This document shows positions 8,711 through 17,880 of a DNA stretch of 36,900 bases, piece after piece; position 1 is the stretch's first letter; each line of letters starts with the position of its first letter. The notes under the pieces were generated by a model, which ran no database searches, had not been told where the DNA came from, and saw only the letters and a list, made by a program, of their open reading frames with translations. The DNA is taken from contig CP070692.1 of the NCBI GenBank assembly GCA_020353215.1, positions 245,133 through 282,032 of the forward strand, read 5' to 3'. The translations under genes were made by a program, and so were the position numbers. Source of the stretch: Deltaproteobacteria bacterium. GTDB taxonomy: Bacteria; Desulfobacterota; Syntrophobacteria; BM002.

Positions 8711-8747
8711 CCTCCCCCCTCGTCGAAGACTTCGGCGCGGGGGGAGG
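8711..8747 (+). terminator. Strong GC-rich hairpin between the pilin operon and the DUF4124 gene
   Basis: CCTCCCCCC (8711-8719) pairs perfectly with GGGGGGAGG (8739-8747), and an inner CGAAG-A-CTTCG hairpin lies in the loop. It is followed by GTGGATTTTCC, with only four T bases. It could be a factor-independent terminator or attenuator after the pilin operon, or an mRNA 3'-end stabiliser. Confidence 0.45.
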
Positions 8748-8810
8748 TGGATTTTCCGGATGGACACCTTCTAGAGCGCCTGACGTTAACGTTTGGAAAG
8801 GGATGGTTCG

Positions 8811-9374
8811 ATGGACGCAGGGAAGTGGCTGATTCTGCTCGTGGTACTGGTTACACCGTCACTGGTTGCGGCGGAACTTTACAAGTACACGGACAAACAC
8901 GGCACAGTCCATTTCACAGATAACCTCGCCAATGTCCCCGTGGATCAGCGATCATCTGTGAAAAGCTACAAAGAGATTAGAGTAGCACCCTCCCAACAAC
9001 GAACGGCCCCTGGCGAGAACAAGCAACCAGGCACCGCTGAGAGGACCCCGGAATCATCTTCGGACCTGGTAGAGCAGAAGGGAACGCAGACAACCCCGTC
9101 TGAGCAACAGGCTGTTGCCCAGAGACTGAGCACAACCAGAAAAGCATTGGACAGGGAATACCGTCAGCTTTCCGAGGAAAGCGAAACCATCGCGAAACAA
9201 CGAAGAGGTTGTGTGACTGACACTTGTCGCAAGAAGTATAACGATAAAGCAAAAAGTCTCAACAGGAGGATTGAAGCTTACGAAAACAAAAGGAGAACAT
9301 TTGACAAGGAAGTTGAAGCTTTCAATGCCAGGACTAGTGGTGACCGCTCGGCGTATTCAGTCACCATCCAGTAG
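8811..9374 (+). CDS. DUF4124-domain periplasmic protein with coiled-coil tail
   Basis: A 187-residue protein from the ATG at 8811, which has GGAAAGG about 9 bases upstream; a TTG at 8793 is also in frame. A signal peptide (WLILLVVLVTPSLVAA) leads directly into the DUF4124 motif ELYKYTDKHGTVHFTDN, a short beta unit common in proteobacterial envelope proteins. The middle is Gln/Thr/Ser-rich and probably disordered. From about residue 105 a charged helical stretch (REYRQLSEESETIAKQRRG) is likely a coiled coil. It carries two cysteines five residues apart (CVTDTC). No catalytic function is known for DUF4124. It lies downstream of the hairpin at 8711, so it may be a separate unit or a read-through gene of the pilin operon. 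Confidence 0.8.
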   Translation: MDAGKWLILLVVLVTPSLVAAELYKYTDKHGTVHFTDNLANVPVDQRSSVKSYKEIRVAPSQQRTAPGENKQPGTAERTPESSSDLVEQKGTQTTPSEQQAVAQRLSTTRKALDREYRQLSEESETIAKQRRGCVTDTCRKKYNDKAKSLNRRIEAYENKRRTFDKEVEAFNARTSGDRSAYSVTIQ

Positions 9375-9701
9375 TTGCTCTCCCCAACCTCTCCATCGCT
9401 GTGAGAACCCTTTGTCTCCCCCGTATGAGACATTGCTGTGTATACAAGACGCAAGAACCACTGCACATATCATCCTCTCATGTTGCGCAAGGGCACGATT
9501 GGAAAAGGATGCACGATTATTTATGACGCTATCTATAAGTATCAGGTAATTATCCGATCCTCTCCCCATAACACTCTCCCGTCCCAACTAGCCAGCATTT
9601 TCCACAGGGGAGGGAAAATCAAGGTGCGGATGGATCTTGGGTTAGCTCGGAGGTAACGATCTTCGCACAAACCATATTCCAGACCGCGCAAACAGGTTTT
9701 C
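9375..9701. other. 327-bp region between convergent genes
   Basis: The plus-strand DUF4124 gene and the minus-strand lipoprotein gene converge here. The only structure I see is a weak 7-bp inverted repeat ATTTTCC/GGAAAAT (9597-9619) with a 9-base loop, which may serve as a bidirectional transcription end. No gene with homology is visible; the overlapping short open frames have no ribosome site or recognisable sequence. Confidence 0.4.
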
Positions 9702-10652
9702 TCAGCGGGCCAGAACCGTCAAACTGATCTGCTGGAAGGTTTTACCGCCTTCGGGATCCTCGGCGATTACCACAAAACTGTAGGAGGACTCCTCCTCAGA
9801 CGATTCTGGGTCCCATGTTAACACGCCGGTGGAAGCGTTGATCGCCATGTCTTCAGGCGATTCGCCATGGAGGGAAAATTGCACAGGGTCGCCGTCAACA
9901 TCCACCGCCCGAACCGCGTATCTGTATAGTCCCTCCTCGGCTTTTCCGGGCGGCTGGGATACGATCTCCGGCGGACTATTCTCGATGACGATTTCCGCTT
10001 GTACAGGCGTTCCGAAATCCGTATCGTCATAAGGGGTGACCGTTACCTGCACCCGGTCTTCCCGGCTAAAATTGGTACTGGCCAATTCGGGACCTTCCTG
10101 GCCGACTATCGTCTCTCCGTTCACTCTCCATTCGTAGGTTAAACTCATCGTATCTCCATCCCAATCACGCGAATCGAGCCTGGCTCGGAGGTCATCATTG
10201 GATGTGGCAGGTCTGGGCGCGATGGCCACCCAGTGAACAACCGGCGGTGAATTCTTTATCGAGACGGAATCGGAAATAGCCGTTACCTTGCTGCCATTGG
10301 GTTGACTTACCTGGATTTGAACAGAAATGAAATCTCCTTTGTGCACGTACTGGTTGTCGAGGCTGGACGTGATGGCGCCGGGGATGGGAACCCCATCGTT
10401 CAACCACTGATACGATACTCGTGCGGATTCTGTGTCACTGAAGCCCACATCCGCCTCCAGAGTCGAGCTTGAGGTGGGTTCACTGGGGATTATCTGCACA
10501 GCCCTTATCCTGGTTGGACCAGAACTCTGGAGATCAGTTGCGGCCGGGATTGTTGCCTTTCTTTGTTGCTCACTACAGCCAAAAACTGCCAGTCCAAGCA
10601 ATAGGGCCATTATGGCATGCAATTTATTGGGTCGTTTCATAACCTTCTTCAC
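9702..10652 (-). CDS. Lipoprotein with Ig/PKD- and cadherin-like domains
   Basis: A 316-residue protein. The signal peptide ends in LGLAVFGC, a lipobox whose Cys26 would be lipidated; the next residue is Ser, so outer-membrane sorting is plausible. Three beta domains follow. Domain one has VSYQWLNDGVPIPG (Ig-like) and domain two LTYEWRVNGETIVGQ (Ig/PKD-like). Domain three has YRYAVRAVDVDGDPVQFSL and INASTGVLTWDPES, the He_PIG/cadherin-like pattern. DxDGD turns in domains two and three suggest calcium binding. GTG at 10652 or ATG at 10640 can start it; GAGG lies 11 bases before the latter. The role is unknown; surface binding or envelope assembly is a guess. It stands alone, convergent to the pilin block. 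Confidence 0.8.
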   Translation of the reverse strand: MKKVMKRPNKLHAIMALLLGLAVFGCSEQQRKATIPAATDLQSSGPTRIRAVQIIPSEPTSSSTLEADVGFSDTESARVSYQWLNDGVPIPGAITSSLDNQYVHKGDFISVQIQVSQPNGSKVTAISDSVSIKNSPPVVHWVAIAPRPATSNDDLRARLDSRDWDGDTMSLTYEWRVNGETIVGQEGPELASTNFSREDRVQVTVTPYDDTDFGTPVQAEIVIENSPPEIVSQPPGKAEEGLYRYAVRAVDVDGDPVQFSLHGESPEDMAINASTGVLTWDPESSEEESSYSFVVIAEDPEGGKTFQQISLTVLAR

Positions 10653-10970
10653 CTCAGTGTATAGGGTTGTGTTCCGATATTGCCCCCGGACTCCCAGGCC
10701 GTGAACATCAGTGAAAACCCTATAGCTGATCTACTGGTCATCGTCCTAGAAGACATCTTCGAACCTCTCCGAGGCTCTGAACAGATGAGCAAGAAGAATG
10801 CCAGATTAACCCTAACGCAGTGATAGTCACGGCAAGATGCCGCTCCCACAGTGACCTGAGTTCCGGTGTGCTTCGGCCTCAAGACTGTAGCCCCCGTGGG
10901 CAACAGCCGGTAAACGTCTAGCGGGAGAGGAATGTGCGGTTACCAATGGCAGTCCATTAACCCATGAAAC
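10653..10970. other. 318-bp intergenic region with a REP-like palindrome
   Basis: Lies between the response regulator's 3' end and the lipoprotein's 5' end, so it should hold the lipoprotein promoter, but I cannot point to a clear -35/-10 pair. On the minus strand, TGGGAG and GGGGCAA with 10 bases between GG and GC give only a weak sigma-54 resemblance. The REP-like element at 10826-10855 is listed separately. Confidence 0.4.
10826..10855. repeat. REP-like nested inverted repeat
   Basis: GTCAC (10826-10830) and GTGAC (10851-10855) flank an inner perfect stem CGGCA-AGA-TGCCG (10830-10842). On the minus strand it reads TGTGGGAGCGGCATCTTGCC, similar in layout to bacterial REP sequences. Only one clear copy lies in the window, so its repeat status is not shown here. 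Confidence 0.35.
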
Positions 10971-12359
10971 TCAATCTTGCGAGGAATGATCGAGACCGTA
11001 GGACTTGATCTTGTAGAGCAGGGCGGGGTGACTGATCTCCAGAATTTTTGCAGCCTGAGTTCGGTTACCGCCAGTTTTTTGGAGAGCTCGCTGAATGAGC
11101 GTTTTCTCCAACCGGCGGCTGGCCTCTTTAATGGAAAGGGTCTCATCGTCGGTAAGCACTTCCGTATATTGGGGCCTTGACTGAAAGGATTGAAAGGTAT
11201 CCGGCAGGTCTTCCACCTCAATGGCGGAGCCGCCGGCCATGACTATGGCATGTTCGATAACATTCTCCAACTCTCGGACGTTTCCGGGCCAGTCGTAGCG
11301 CTGAAGGGCGCGAACAACCGCAGCACTTGCTCCTTCGACCTGCGTCTGCAACCGGAGATTCGTCTTCTCAACGAAGTGTGGAAGCAGAAGGGGTATGTCT
11401 TCCCTCCGTTCACGTAGAGACGGCACCCTTACATTCACCACGTTGAGCCGGTAGTAAAGATCCTCCCGGAAACGGCCATCACGGATCTCTGCACTCAGAT
11501 CTTTGTTGGTGGCAGCCATTACCCGTGCGTCCACTTTTACGGTACTGGTGCTACCTAACGGTTCAAATTCACTGACCTGGAGTACCCGGAGAATTTTGGC
11601 TTGGGTGGAGGGTGACATCTCCCCGATTTCATCCAGGAATATGGAGCCGGTATGAGCCAACTGGAAACGTCCCTGCTTCCGAACCACTGCGCCGGTAAAG
11701 GCTCCCTTCTCATGGCCGAAGAGCTCGCTTTCTAAAAGAGTTTCAGGCAACGCAGCACAATTGACCTTGATGAGGGGCTGTTCCCGGCGGGGGCTCTTTT
11801 GGTGGATGGCTTCGGCGATCAGTTCCTTACCGGTGCCGCTCTCACCGGTAATCAGAACCGTGGTTGTGTACTCTGCCACCTTGTCGATGGTGGCAAAGAC
11901 CTCCTGCATGAGGGGGCTGCGGCCAATCATCTGGGCAAAACTGTACCGCTCTTGCATGGTCTGCTGCAACCGCCTGTTTTCTTGACGCAGCCTTTCTCTT
12001 TCCTCGGCCTTTTTCAGTGTCAGAAGTATTTCGTCCGGCTTGAAGGGTTTGGAAACATAGTCATAGGCACCACGTTTCATCGCCTCAATGGCCGTGTCCA
12101 GGGTGCCGTACGCAGACATAACGATGACGGTGGACTCCTGCTGTGTCTCCTGAAACTTATCAAGGAAGGCCATGCCGTCCATAACCGGCATCTTTAGGTC
12201 ACATAGGATGATGTCGAAAAGATCCTCATTGACGAACTCCAGACCCGTTTTGCCATCGGCGGCGCTGGCCACCTGGTAGCCCTCTTTTTCAAGGAGCACT
12301 GCGAGCATGTGACGCATGTTTTCTTCGTCGTCGATGACGAGAATTCTCTTCTGTTCCAC
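10971..12359 (-). CDS. NtrC-family sigma-54-dependent response regulator
   Basis: A 462-residue three-domain activator. Receiver: phospho-acceptor Asp54 (LCDLKMP), acidic pair at 10-12 (DDE), Ser82 and Lys104. AAA+ domain: Walker A GESGTGKE (172-179), the sigma-54 contact loop GAFTGA (219-224), Walker B IFLDEIGEM and an arginine finger region FREDLYYRLN. C-terminal Fis-type helix-turn-helix GGNRTQAAKILEISHPALL. Phosphorylated oligomers of this family remodel sigma-54 RNA polymerase. The GTG start has AGGA 8 bases upstream. The kinase gene at 12503-14206 precedes it in the same transcript, so they form a pair. The target is not shown; the sigma-54 site upstream of fimT is one candidate. Confidence 0.95.
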   Translation of the reverse strand: MEQKRILVIDDEENMRHMLAVLLEKEGYQVASAADGKTGLEFVNEDLFDIILCDLKMPVMDGMAFLDKFQETQQESTVIVMSAYGTLDTAIEAMKRGAYDYVSKPFKPDEILLTLKKAEERERLRQENRRLQQTMQERYSFAQMIGRSPLMQEVFATIDKVAEYTTTVLITGESGTGKELIAEAIHQKSPRREQPLIKVNCAALPETLLESELFGHEKGAFTGAVVRKQGRFQLAHTGSIFLDEIGEMSPSTQAKILRVLQVSEFEPLGSTSTVKVDARVMAATNKDLSAEIRDGRFREDLYYRLNVVNVRVPSLRERREDIPLLLPHFVEKTNLRLQTQVEGASAAVVRALQRYDWPGNVRELENVIEHAIVMAGGSAIEVEDLPDTFQSFQSRPQYTEVLTDDETLSIKEASRRLEKTLIQRALQKTGGNRTQAAKILEISHPALLYKIKSYGLDHSSQD

Positions 12360-12371
12360 GTTGTGATTCCT

Positions 12372-12407
12372 TTGAAAAGTCCAGCCCTCGGCTTTTCAAT
12401 GGGCTGG
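12372..12407 (-). promoter_or_regulatory. Two mutually exclusive hairpins just before the response-regulator start
   Basis: In the minus-strand transcript CCAGCCC (12407-12401) can pair with GGGCTGG (12387-12381), while TTGAAAAG (12399-12392) can pair with CTTTTCAA (12379-12372). The two stems interlock and cannot form together as simple hairpins; they could only coexist as a pseudoknot. The second ends at the AGGA ribosome site of the GTG start. This layout could regulate translation of the regulator relative to the kinase. Confidence 0.4.
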
Positions 12408-12502
12408 TGTCGAGTGAGTAGTGTACATCGACTGATCCGGTGCAATCCCGTTGGTGGGCGATGCCAGGCCTACATTACTGCTTGGTCTGCAGTGCCTACC
12501 GC

Positions 12503-14206
12503 TTAGTGTCTACGGTCTGTCACCGGCTGCGCACTATTTGTTGTGAGCTTCTCCGCTTCCTCATCGAAGAGCGGAAGGAAGATGGACACCGTGGTCTCCT
12601 CTCCAGGGCTGCTGCTCAATTCTATGCGCCCTCCTAAAGTCTGAATGATCTGAATGGACACGGAAAGCCCCAGGCCTGTACCTTTTCCCACCTCCTTGGT
12701 AGTGAAGAACGGATCAAAAACTTTTTCTCGGTCTTCCTCGGCCACTCCAACCCCGGTATCGGCAAACTGAATTTCAATCCAGCGGTTGTCTCCCGTTGCG
12801 TGTGCCCGCCGCAGATGGCGGTAGTCCGCCGCGAGCGGATCGGTTCGCCGCCGCAACGGCTGCTCCTGCCCGTTTTCTGTGGCCCGTATCCCGAGAGTGA
12901 GAGATTTGGTGCTGACCCGTAATTGACCACCCTGGGCTCGCTCATCGGTTGCCGCCATTGCATCAGCAGCGTTCACCATGAGGTTAAAGAACACCTGTTT
13001 GAGTTGATCCGCATTAGCCAAGACAGTGTCCGGGTTGGCGTTCAGATCCAAGAATACCTCTACCTCCTGTTTTCTATATTGGTGCTCCAAAACGGCTAGG
13101 GTTTCTTGGACCAGAGTATGAACCGAGATGCGCTGTCGGTCTGTCGAAGTGGGCCTGGAGAAATCTAGGAGTTGTCTTATAATTTGGTGAATACGCTGAA
13201 TCTCTCTCCCCATGCGTCTGATGAGTTCCTGCCGTTCATCATCCCCAATGTCTTCCCTTTGCAGCAACTCGAGATACCCCAAGACGATACCGATGGGGTT
13301 ACCAATCTCGTGGGCGATACCTGCCGTTAAGCGTCCAACAGAGGCCATTTTTTCACTAAAAATGACCTCTTGCTGAGCACGCTTCAGCTCTAGGTTGGCC
13401 TGCTCCAGGGAGATGATGTGCTGCTTCAACTCTTCTTTGTTCTCAGCCAATCGTTGCAGCATTGCGTTGAGCGCCTGTGCTAGCTTGCTTAACTCATTTT
13501 GCTCTTCTTCACTCAGATCGGGCAACCGATCCCCTTCTTGAAAACCTTCCGCAGTCCGCACCAGGTGCTCTACTGGTCTTACCACCAACTTAGAAAAGAG
13601 ATACGTCCCGAAAGCAACGAGTACGAGAATGTCGAGAACAATGTAAAATAATAGAAGCTTCTGCGATCGCCAAAGGCTTCGGCGAACATCAGCCAAAGAT
13701 GTTTCCAGGCGGACGGCCCCCATAATCTTCGCATTCCTAAAAAGGGGGGAATCAAGCACGATTTTTTCCGGAAGCAACCAGGAAAAAGGCAGAGAGGAGG
13801 GGGTGAAAGAAATGTTATCCACTCCCAGTCGCATCACCCGTTGGAGTTCAGGCAATCGTTGGGGTTTTCTCTTTTTCTTGATATCACTGGCATGAATCAC
13901 TCGCCCAGAACGGTCGGTCAAAGTAATCTGCCACGTTCCAGCAATCTCTTGGGCTTCGGCTGTAAGACTGGGCAGCAGCTGATTATCGTGCACGAATTCA
14001 AGTTTGGAGCGACTGGAGGCGGGTTCGGTGCGTATTAATCGAGCCAAAGAGGACTTGAGCAACAGTCCCTGCTCCACCTTGGCCTGAATCAGGTCGCGTT
14101 GGCTCAGCTTGAGCATGACCACGCCGATCAGCAACATGGCTGAAGCCATCAAAAAGGTGAGGCTGAGCACCACCTTGGTTCTCAAGCTCATCTGGAAGCG
14201 TTTCAT
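12503..14206 (-). CDS. Membrane sensor histidine kinase, partner of the NtrC-type regulator
   Basis: A 567-residue kinase. Membrane segment one (~11-33) and two (~184-206) bracket a ~150-residue periplasmic sensor region. A HAMP linker ([19 protein letters not shown]) and a coiled coil (~250-285) follow. The HisKA box has the phospho-acceptor His299 in [12 protein letters not shown]. The ATPase domain has an N box ([10 protein letters not shown]), G1 (FADTGVGV), F box (FDPFFTTK) and G2 (GKGTGLGLS). An extra ~45-residue Arg/Gln-rich insert lies between the N box and G1. The upstream ribosome site is AGGA about 10 bases before ATG. The sensor region is not a family I can name, so the signal is unknown. 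It is the first gene of a two-gene minus-strand operon. Confidence 0.93.
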   Translation of the reverse strand: MKRFQMSLRTKVVLSLTFLMASAMLLIGVVMLKLSQRDLIQAKVEQGLLLKSSLARLIRTEPASSRSKLEFVHDNQLLPSLTAEAQEIAGTWQITLTDRSGRVIHASDIKKKRKPQRLPELQRVMRLGVDNISFTPSSLPFSWLLPEKIVLDSPLFRNAKIMGAVRLETSLADVRRSLWRSQKLLLFYIVLDILVLVAFGTYLFSKLVVRPVEHLVRTAEGFQEGDRLPDLSEEEQNELSKLAQALNAMLQRLAENKEELKQHIISLEQANLELKRAQQEVIFSEKMASVGRLTAGIAHEIGNPIGIVLGYLELLQREDIGDDERQELIRRMGREIQRIHQIIRQLLDFSRPTSTDRQRISVHTLVQETLAVLEHQYRKQEVEVFLDLNANPDTVLANADQLKQVFFNLMVNAADAMAATDERAQGGQLRVSTKSLTLGIRATENGQEQPLRRRTDPLAADYRHLRRAHATGDNRWIEIQFADTGVGVAEEDREKVFDPFFTTKEVGKGTGLGLSVSIQIIQTLGGRIELSSSPGEETTVSIFLPLFDEEAEKLTTNSAQPVTDRRH

Positions 14207-14501
14207 GGTAGGCTGTTCCTGCCGGTAAAGCAGTGATGACCATTATAGTCGCGTCTTGAAAATTGCACAACCGAGTTGGCATTGTGTGGCTCTACGGGCT
14301 GCATCCCACTACGGGCTGCAAAAACCGCGCCCCGGGGGCTTCACCAACCAACGCCTCTGCCTCGAAAGAAGTGATGAACGTATCTAGCCATGACCCGACT
14401 TCCGGGTTTCATGTGGGAGTGACTTGTGCTGCATCCCGGCGTCGGCGTAGCCACCATATACCCGGGTGAATAGCATCGTTTCGCGGCGAGACCGACTCTG
14501 T

Positions 14502-14526
14502 CAGCCTACTCCGCCGGAGTAGGCTG
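14502..14526. repeat. Perfect 11-bp inverted repeat
   Basis: CAGCCTACTCC, loop GCC, GGAGTAGGCTG. There is no T-run on either side, so it is less like a terminator and more like a dyad binding site or a small structured RNA element. It lies about 300 bp upstream of the kinase start and about 430 bp upstream of rnfC. Confidence 0.5.
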
Positions 14527-14705
14527 TGGGTACGAAGGCCGGGAAGTAGCTTCAGGTGAGACGGCTGTATTGTCACTTGCACAGGAAGTATTGATCTGAA
14601 AGAAAAGAGACTCGAAAGTTGAGTAAAGAAAATGACAGCTCAGTATGCTCGTCGCATCTCCGCCTTGCTACTGCACTTTCCCGGGATGCTCGTGAAAAAA
14701 TGTTC

Positions 14706-14738
14706 TTGACTAAGCCATGTTCTTGTGTTTTATATAGT
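14706..14738 (+). promoter_or_regulatory. Sigma-70-like promoter of the rnf operon
   Basis: TTGACT (14706-14711) is followed, after 17-19 bases depending on register, by the TTTATATAGTAT run (14728-14739), which supplies a -10 hexamer. It faces rnfC and would give a leader of about 210 bases. Confidence 0.5.
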
Positions 14739-14958
14739 ATCTGCAAAAAAAAAGTTTCACAATCGAAGAGCCCTGAAGCCTAGGGCATCTTGAAATTGTT
14801 ACACTTTTTGCCTTCAAGAGCATAACGTCTTGCCTGCAAAGCCATGGCAACTCTGGCGACTGCTTTTTCCACACAACGAGATGTCTACTTTATATTCCGT
14901 GGTGAGCTAGACCTTGTTTTTTTCTCTCATTCCAACCATCCGTAATAGAAGGTAAGTT

Positions 14959-16299
14959 ATGGGTCCCAAAGCATCCTTTCGCGGTGTCTCTTTTCCTCCG
15001 CAAAAAGTTAGCAATCCAGCCATCGAGGACGCTCCTCTACCTCAAAGGGTAGTTCTTCCCCTCGGCGAAGATAGAGATCGGGTTTGCCAGCCCGTTGTTG
15101 AAGTGGGGGAGCAAGTCAAGACAGGACAACTTGTGGGCCAGAGTGCGGATTTCCTCTTGGCACCGGTGCACTCGTCCATCTCCGGGCGGGTAACTGACAT
15201 TCGGCCGTGGTTCGACCAGAAAGGCGGTGAGGTACTGTCCGTCATCGTCGAATCCGACGGCATCGATTCCTGGCAAGAAGAACTCCGTTCGGATGAGCGT
15301 TTCTTGGAAAGAGCGACCGTGCAGATTCTGGCCGACCTTAAGGCTTCTGGAGTTGTGGAAATTGGTCCTCCCGCCATGCCTCTCCATGCCAAGTTTGCCC
15401 AACCCGAGCGCCCAAAAGAGTTTCTTTTCCTGGTGGGAATTCCCCGAGCTAAAATGGTGGATACCGTAATAATCAATGGTATTGACGCTGAACCAGGGAT
15501 GGCAACAAAAAAGGCCATTCTCCAAAAGAACAGCTCGGAGATTCTTGCTGGAATAAAGATTATTCAAAAGCTCTTGGGGTCGGCCCGAGTCGTCCTCGCT
15601 GTAGGTTCCAATGGTTCTCTCAACTCACCCTTGACCAGCGAACTCGCAGGACTGGGCGTTCGGGTTTTCCAGGGCAAAGACAAATATCCTTTGGGCCTCA
15701 ACCCAATCCTGATCAAATGCGTCACCGGCCGAGAGATTCCACTGCCCGATGGCAGTGAACAAGACATCGGTGTGGCGGTGGTTGATGCAGTTACTCTGGT
15801 GCATTTGGTGGAGGCTGTTCGAGATCGAAAGCCCCAAGTGGAAAAGGTGGTGAGCGTATCTGGCGCAGGCATGAGTGCCGTGAAGAACTTCAAGGTTAGA
15901 CTGGGAACGGTCATAAGCGATCTCGTAGAGCAACTGGAAGTTCTTAAGGGTGAGCCTGTGAAGGTGATCGCCGGGGGAGCCATGACAGGTGATGCACTGT
16001 TTAGCGCAGACATACCGGTCACCAAAGAGACAGATGCCCTGGTCTTTCAAACGGCAGGCGAGGCAAAAAGCTTTTCTCCAGACGCTTGCATCAACTGCGG
16101 CATGTGCGTCCGTCATTGTCCAGCCAAGCTCCTTCCCAATGAGTTGTCTAAGTACTGCGAGTTCAGCATGTTCGAGGAGGCCAGAGATGAATACCTGCTT
16201 CACTGCATTGAATGCGGCATCTGCGCCTATGTTTGTCCTGAAAAGAGACCCATGCTGCATCTGATGCGATATGGTAAACGTGAGCTAAGTCTAGTCTAA
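14959..16299 (+). CDS. rnfC: Rnf electron-transport complex subunit C
   Basis: A 446-residue peripheral subunit. The N-terminal part (VSFPPQKVSNPA, APVHSSISGRV) is the RnfC barrel-sandwich/SLBB-type region, and the middle has the NADH/FMN-binding Rossmann segment related to complex I NuoF. Two ferredoxin-type clusters lie at C377, C380, C383, C387 (CINCGMCVRHCP) and C416, C419, C422, C426 (CIECGICAYVCP). RnfC passes electrons between NAD(H) and the other Rnf subunits on the cytoplasmic side. It is the compact form without the long repeat tail of E. coli RsxC. AGAAGG lies 6 bases before the ATG. It is the first gene of the rnfCDGEAB set and 12 bp precede rnfD. Confidence 0.95.
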   Translation: MGPKASFRGVSFPPQKVSNPAIEDAPLPQRVVLPLGEDRDRVCQPVVEVGEQVKTGQLVGQSADFLLAPVHSSISGRVTDIRPWFDQKGGEVLSVIVESDGIDSWQEELRSDERFLERATVQILADLKASGVVEIGPPAMPLHAKFAQPERPKEFLFLVGIPRAKMVDTVIINGIDAEPGMATKKAILQKNSSEILAGIKIIQKLLGSARVVLAVGSNGSLNSPLTSELAGLGVRVFQGKDKYPLGLNPILIKCVTGREIPLPDGSEQDIGVAVVDAVTLVHLVEAVRDRKPQVEKVVSVSGAGMSAVKNFKVRLGTVISDLVEQLEVLKGEPVKVIAGGAMTGDALFSADIPVTKETDALVFQTAGEAKSFSPDACINCGMCVRHCPAKLLPNELSKYCEFSMFEEARDEYLLHCIECGICAYVCPEKRPMLHLMRYGKRELSLV

Positions 16300-16311
16300 G
16301 AGGTCGACCGC

Positions 16312-17307
16312 ATGGATAGAGCAATTTCATTAGGTAAGCCAATGCTTCGAGTTTCAGTCGCCCCTCACATTCTGCAAAAAATCACCACTTCGAACCTCAT
16401 GTACAACACGCTGATAGCGCTGGTACCTGCCCTTTTGGCTGGCATATATTTCTTCGGTTTCGCCGCGCTGAAGCTGGCCCTTATATGCATGGTCACTGCG
16501 GTGGCGTGTGAGGCCGGAATGCAGGGTCTCACGGGTCGCAAGCTTGCTATCAAGAATGGCAGCGGCCTGCTGCTGGGTCTCCTTTTCGCTCTGATCTGCT
16601 CCCCTGAAATTCCTTGGTGGACCGCTGTGGCGGGTACTGCCATAGCCGTGATTTTGGGCAGAGAGATTTATGGCGGTCTGGGCAACAACCCTTTCAATCC
16701 TGTGCTGGTGGGATGGGCCGTGGCCAGAATTTCATGGTCGGATCACATGACAACCTGGATAATGCCTGAACCGCTTTTCGGTTTGGAACCTGGAGGGTAC
16801 ATCGAGTATCCTCCCTTGGAGGTTATCAGGGTGGATGGACTTGAGGCCCTGGTTGACTTGCCCTGGCTGGACCTTTTCATTGGAAACGTTCCTGGGACCA
16901 TTGGTACGGTTTCGGTGGCTGCCGTCCTTATTGGGGGCATCTACCTCCTGGCGCGGCGCATAATCACCTGGCACGTACCGGTGAGTTTTCTGGCCTCTGC
17001 GTGGCTTTTCGGCTTGATCTTCTGGCTTATCGACCCGGAGACCTATGCCAACCCCACCATATATATATTGAGTGGCTGGATGGTTCTGGGTGCCTTTTTC
17101 CTGGCTACCGATAAAGGTACCGTGCCGGTGACGGGACCTGGGATGATTATTTTCGGCATTGGTTGCGGTTTGATTACGATGATCATTCGTTATTGGGGTG
17201 GATTCGTAGATGGTGTGGCTTTTGCCATATTGCTCATGAATGCTACCACACCGCTATTGGACCGGGTGCGACCCCGGGTCTACGGGAGGGTGAAAGAAGT
17301 TGCGTGA
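16312..17307 (+). CDS. rnfD: Rnf complex membrane subunit D
   Basis: A 331-residue integral membrane protein with about eight to ten hydrophobic segments. Family signs include the opening VSVAPHILQKITTSNLMYNT, the GGLGNNPFNPVLVGWA loop and the C-terminal AFAILLMNATTPLLDR followed by PRVYGR. RnfD carries a covalently bound FMN on a threonine and forms part of the ion-translocating core. The gene follows rnfC by 12 bp, and its stop overlaps the start of rnfG. ApbE, the enzyme that attaches this FMN, is encoded at 23754-24797. Ion specificity (Na+ or H+) cannot be read from this sequence. Confidence 0.95.
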   Translation: MDRAISLGKPMLRVSVAPHILQKITTSNLMYNTLIALVPALLAGIYFFGFAALKLALICMVTAVACEAGMQGLTGRKLAIKNGSGLLLGLLFALICSPEIPWWTAVAGTAIAVILGREIYGGLGNNPFNPVLVGWAVARISWSDHMTTWIMPEPLFGLEPGGYIEYPPLEVIRVDGLEALVDLPWLDLFIGNVPGTIGTVSVAAVLIGGIYLLARRIITWHVPVSFLASAWLFGLIFWLIDPETYANPTIYILSGWMVLGAFFLATDKGTVPVTGPGMIIFGIGCGLITMIIRYWGGFVDGVAFAILLMNATTPLLDRVRPRVYGRVKEVA

Positions 17308-17878
17308 TCTAATCAAGATGGTCGTGGTTTTGGCGGTGATTTGCACCACTTCTGGGGTGGTATTGTCCTATGTTAATACGGCTACAGAAGCGCCCAGGGA
17401 GTATCAGTACATCAAGTTCGTGCAAGAGCCTTCCATGAAGGCAGTTCTGAGCGACTATGACAACGATCCCATCAAGGAACGGATCAAGTTGGTGGTGGGA
17501 GAAAACGAGGAAGGCAACCCCATAGAAACGGTTGTGTTTCCAGCAAAGAAGGGCGGAAAAACTCATGCCGTCGCTTATAGTGCTACGGCTAAAGGATACC
17601 ATGATCTGATAGAGGTCATGGTGGGGGTTGATCCGGACGGCACGCTCACCGGAATCAGTATTATGACCCATACCGAGACCCCCGGTTTGGGTGCGCGCAT
17701 TGAAGAGCCTGAGTTCACTGACCAATTTCAGGGCTTGGACGTGGACACAGCCAAACTTAGTGATGAGGGTGGGCAGGTTGACGCTCTCAGCGGGGCCACC
17801 TTCTCCACCGCCGGTGTAATTGCCGCGGTTGGTTCCGCTCTGGAGCAGTTTCCTCAAATCAAGAAGGAGACCTTCTAG
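17300..17878 (+). CDS. rnfG: Rnf complex flavoprotein subunit G
   Basis: A 192-residue protein with one N-terminal membrane helix (MVVVLAVICTTSGVVLSYVN) and a periplasmic FMN-binding domain. The covalent-flavin motif SGAT lies at residues 164-167, with Thr167 the expected attachment site. The upstream HTETPGLGARIEEP segment is typical of RnfG/NqrC. A TTG start at 17300 overlaps the rnfD stop and has GGAGG about 10 bases upstream; an ATG at 17318 would shorten the N-terminus by six residues. It accepts electrons from RnfD/E/A and needs ApbE for maturation. Confidence 0.95.
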   Translation: MRDLIKMVVVLAVICTTSGVVLSYVNTATEAPREYQYIKFVQEPSMKAVLSDYDNDPIKERIKLVVGENEEGNPIETVVFPAKKGGKTHAVAYSATAKGYHDLIEVMVGVDPDGTLTGISIMTHTETPGLGARIEEPEFTDQFQGLDVDTAKLSDEGGQVDALSGATFSTAGVIAAVGSALEQFPQIKKETF

Positions 17879-17880
17879 TC

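Larger units (their letters stand above)
14207..14958. other. 752-bp divergent control region between the kinase and rnfC
   Basis: No gene is supported. The kinase-proximal half carries several palindromes: direct repeats CTACGGGCTGCA at 14292-14303 and 14309-14320, GCCCCGGGGGC near 14329, ACCCG/CGGGT around 14393-14408, the octamer ACCCGGGT near 14460 and the perfect 11-bp stem at 14502-14526. The rnf-proximal half is AT-richer and holds the promoter at 14706-14738, followed by a leader of about 210 bases. Confidence 0.5.
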
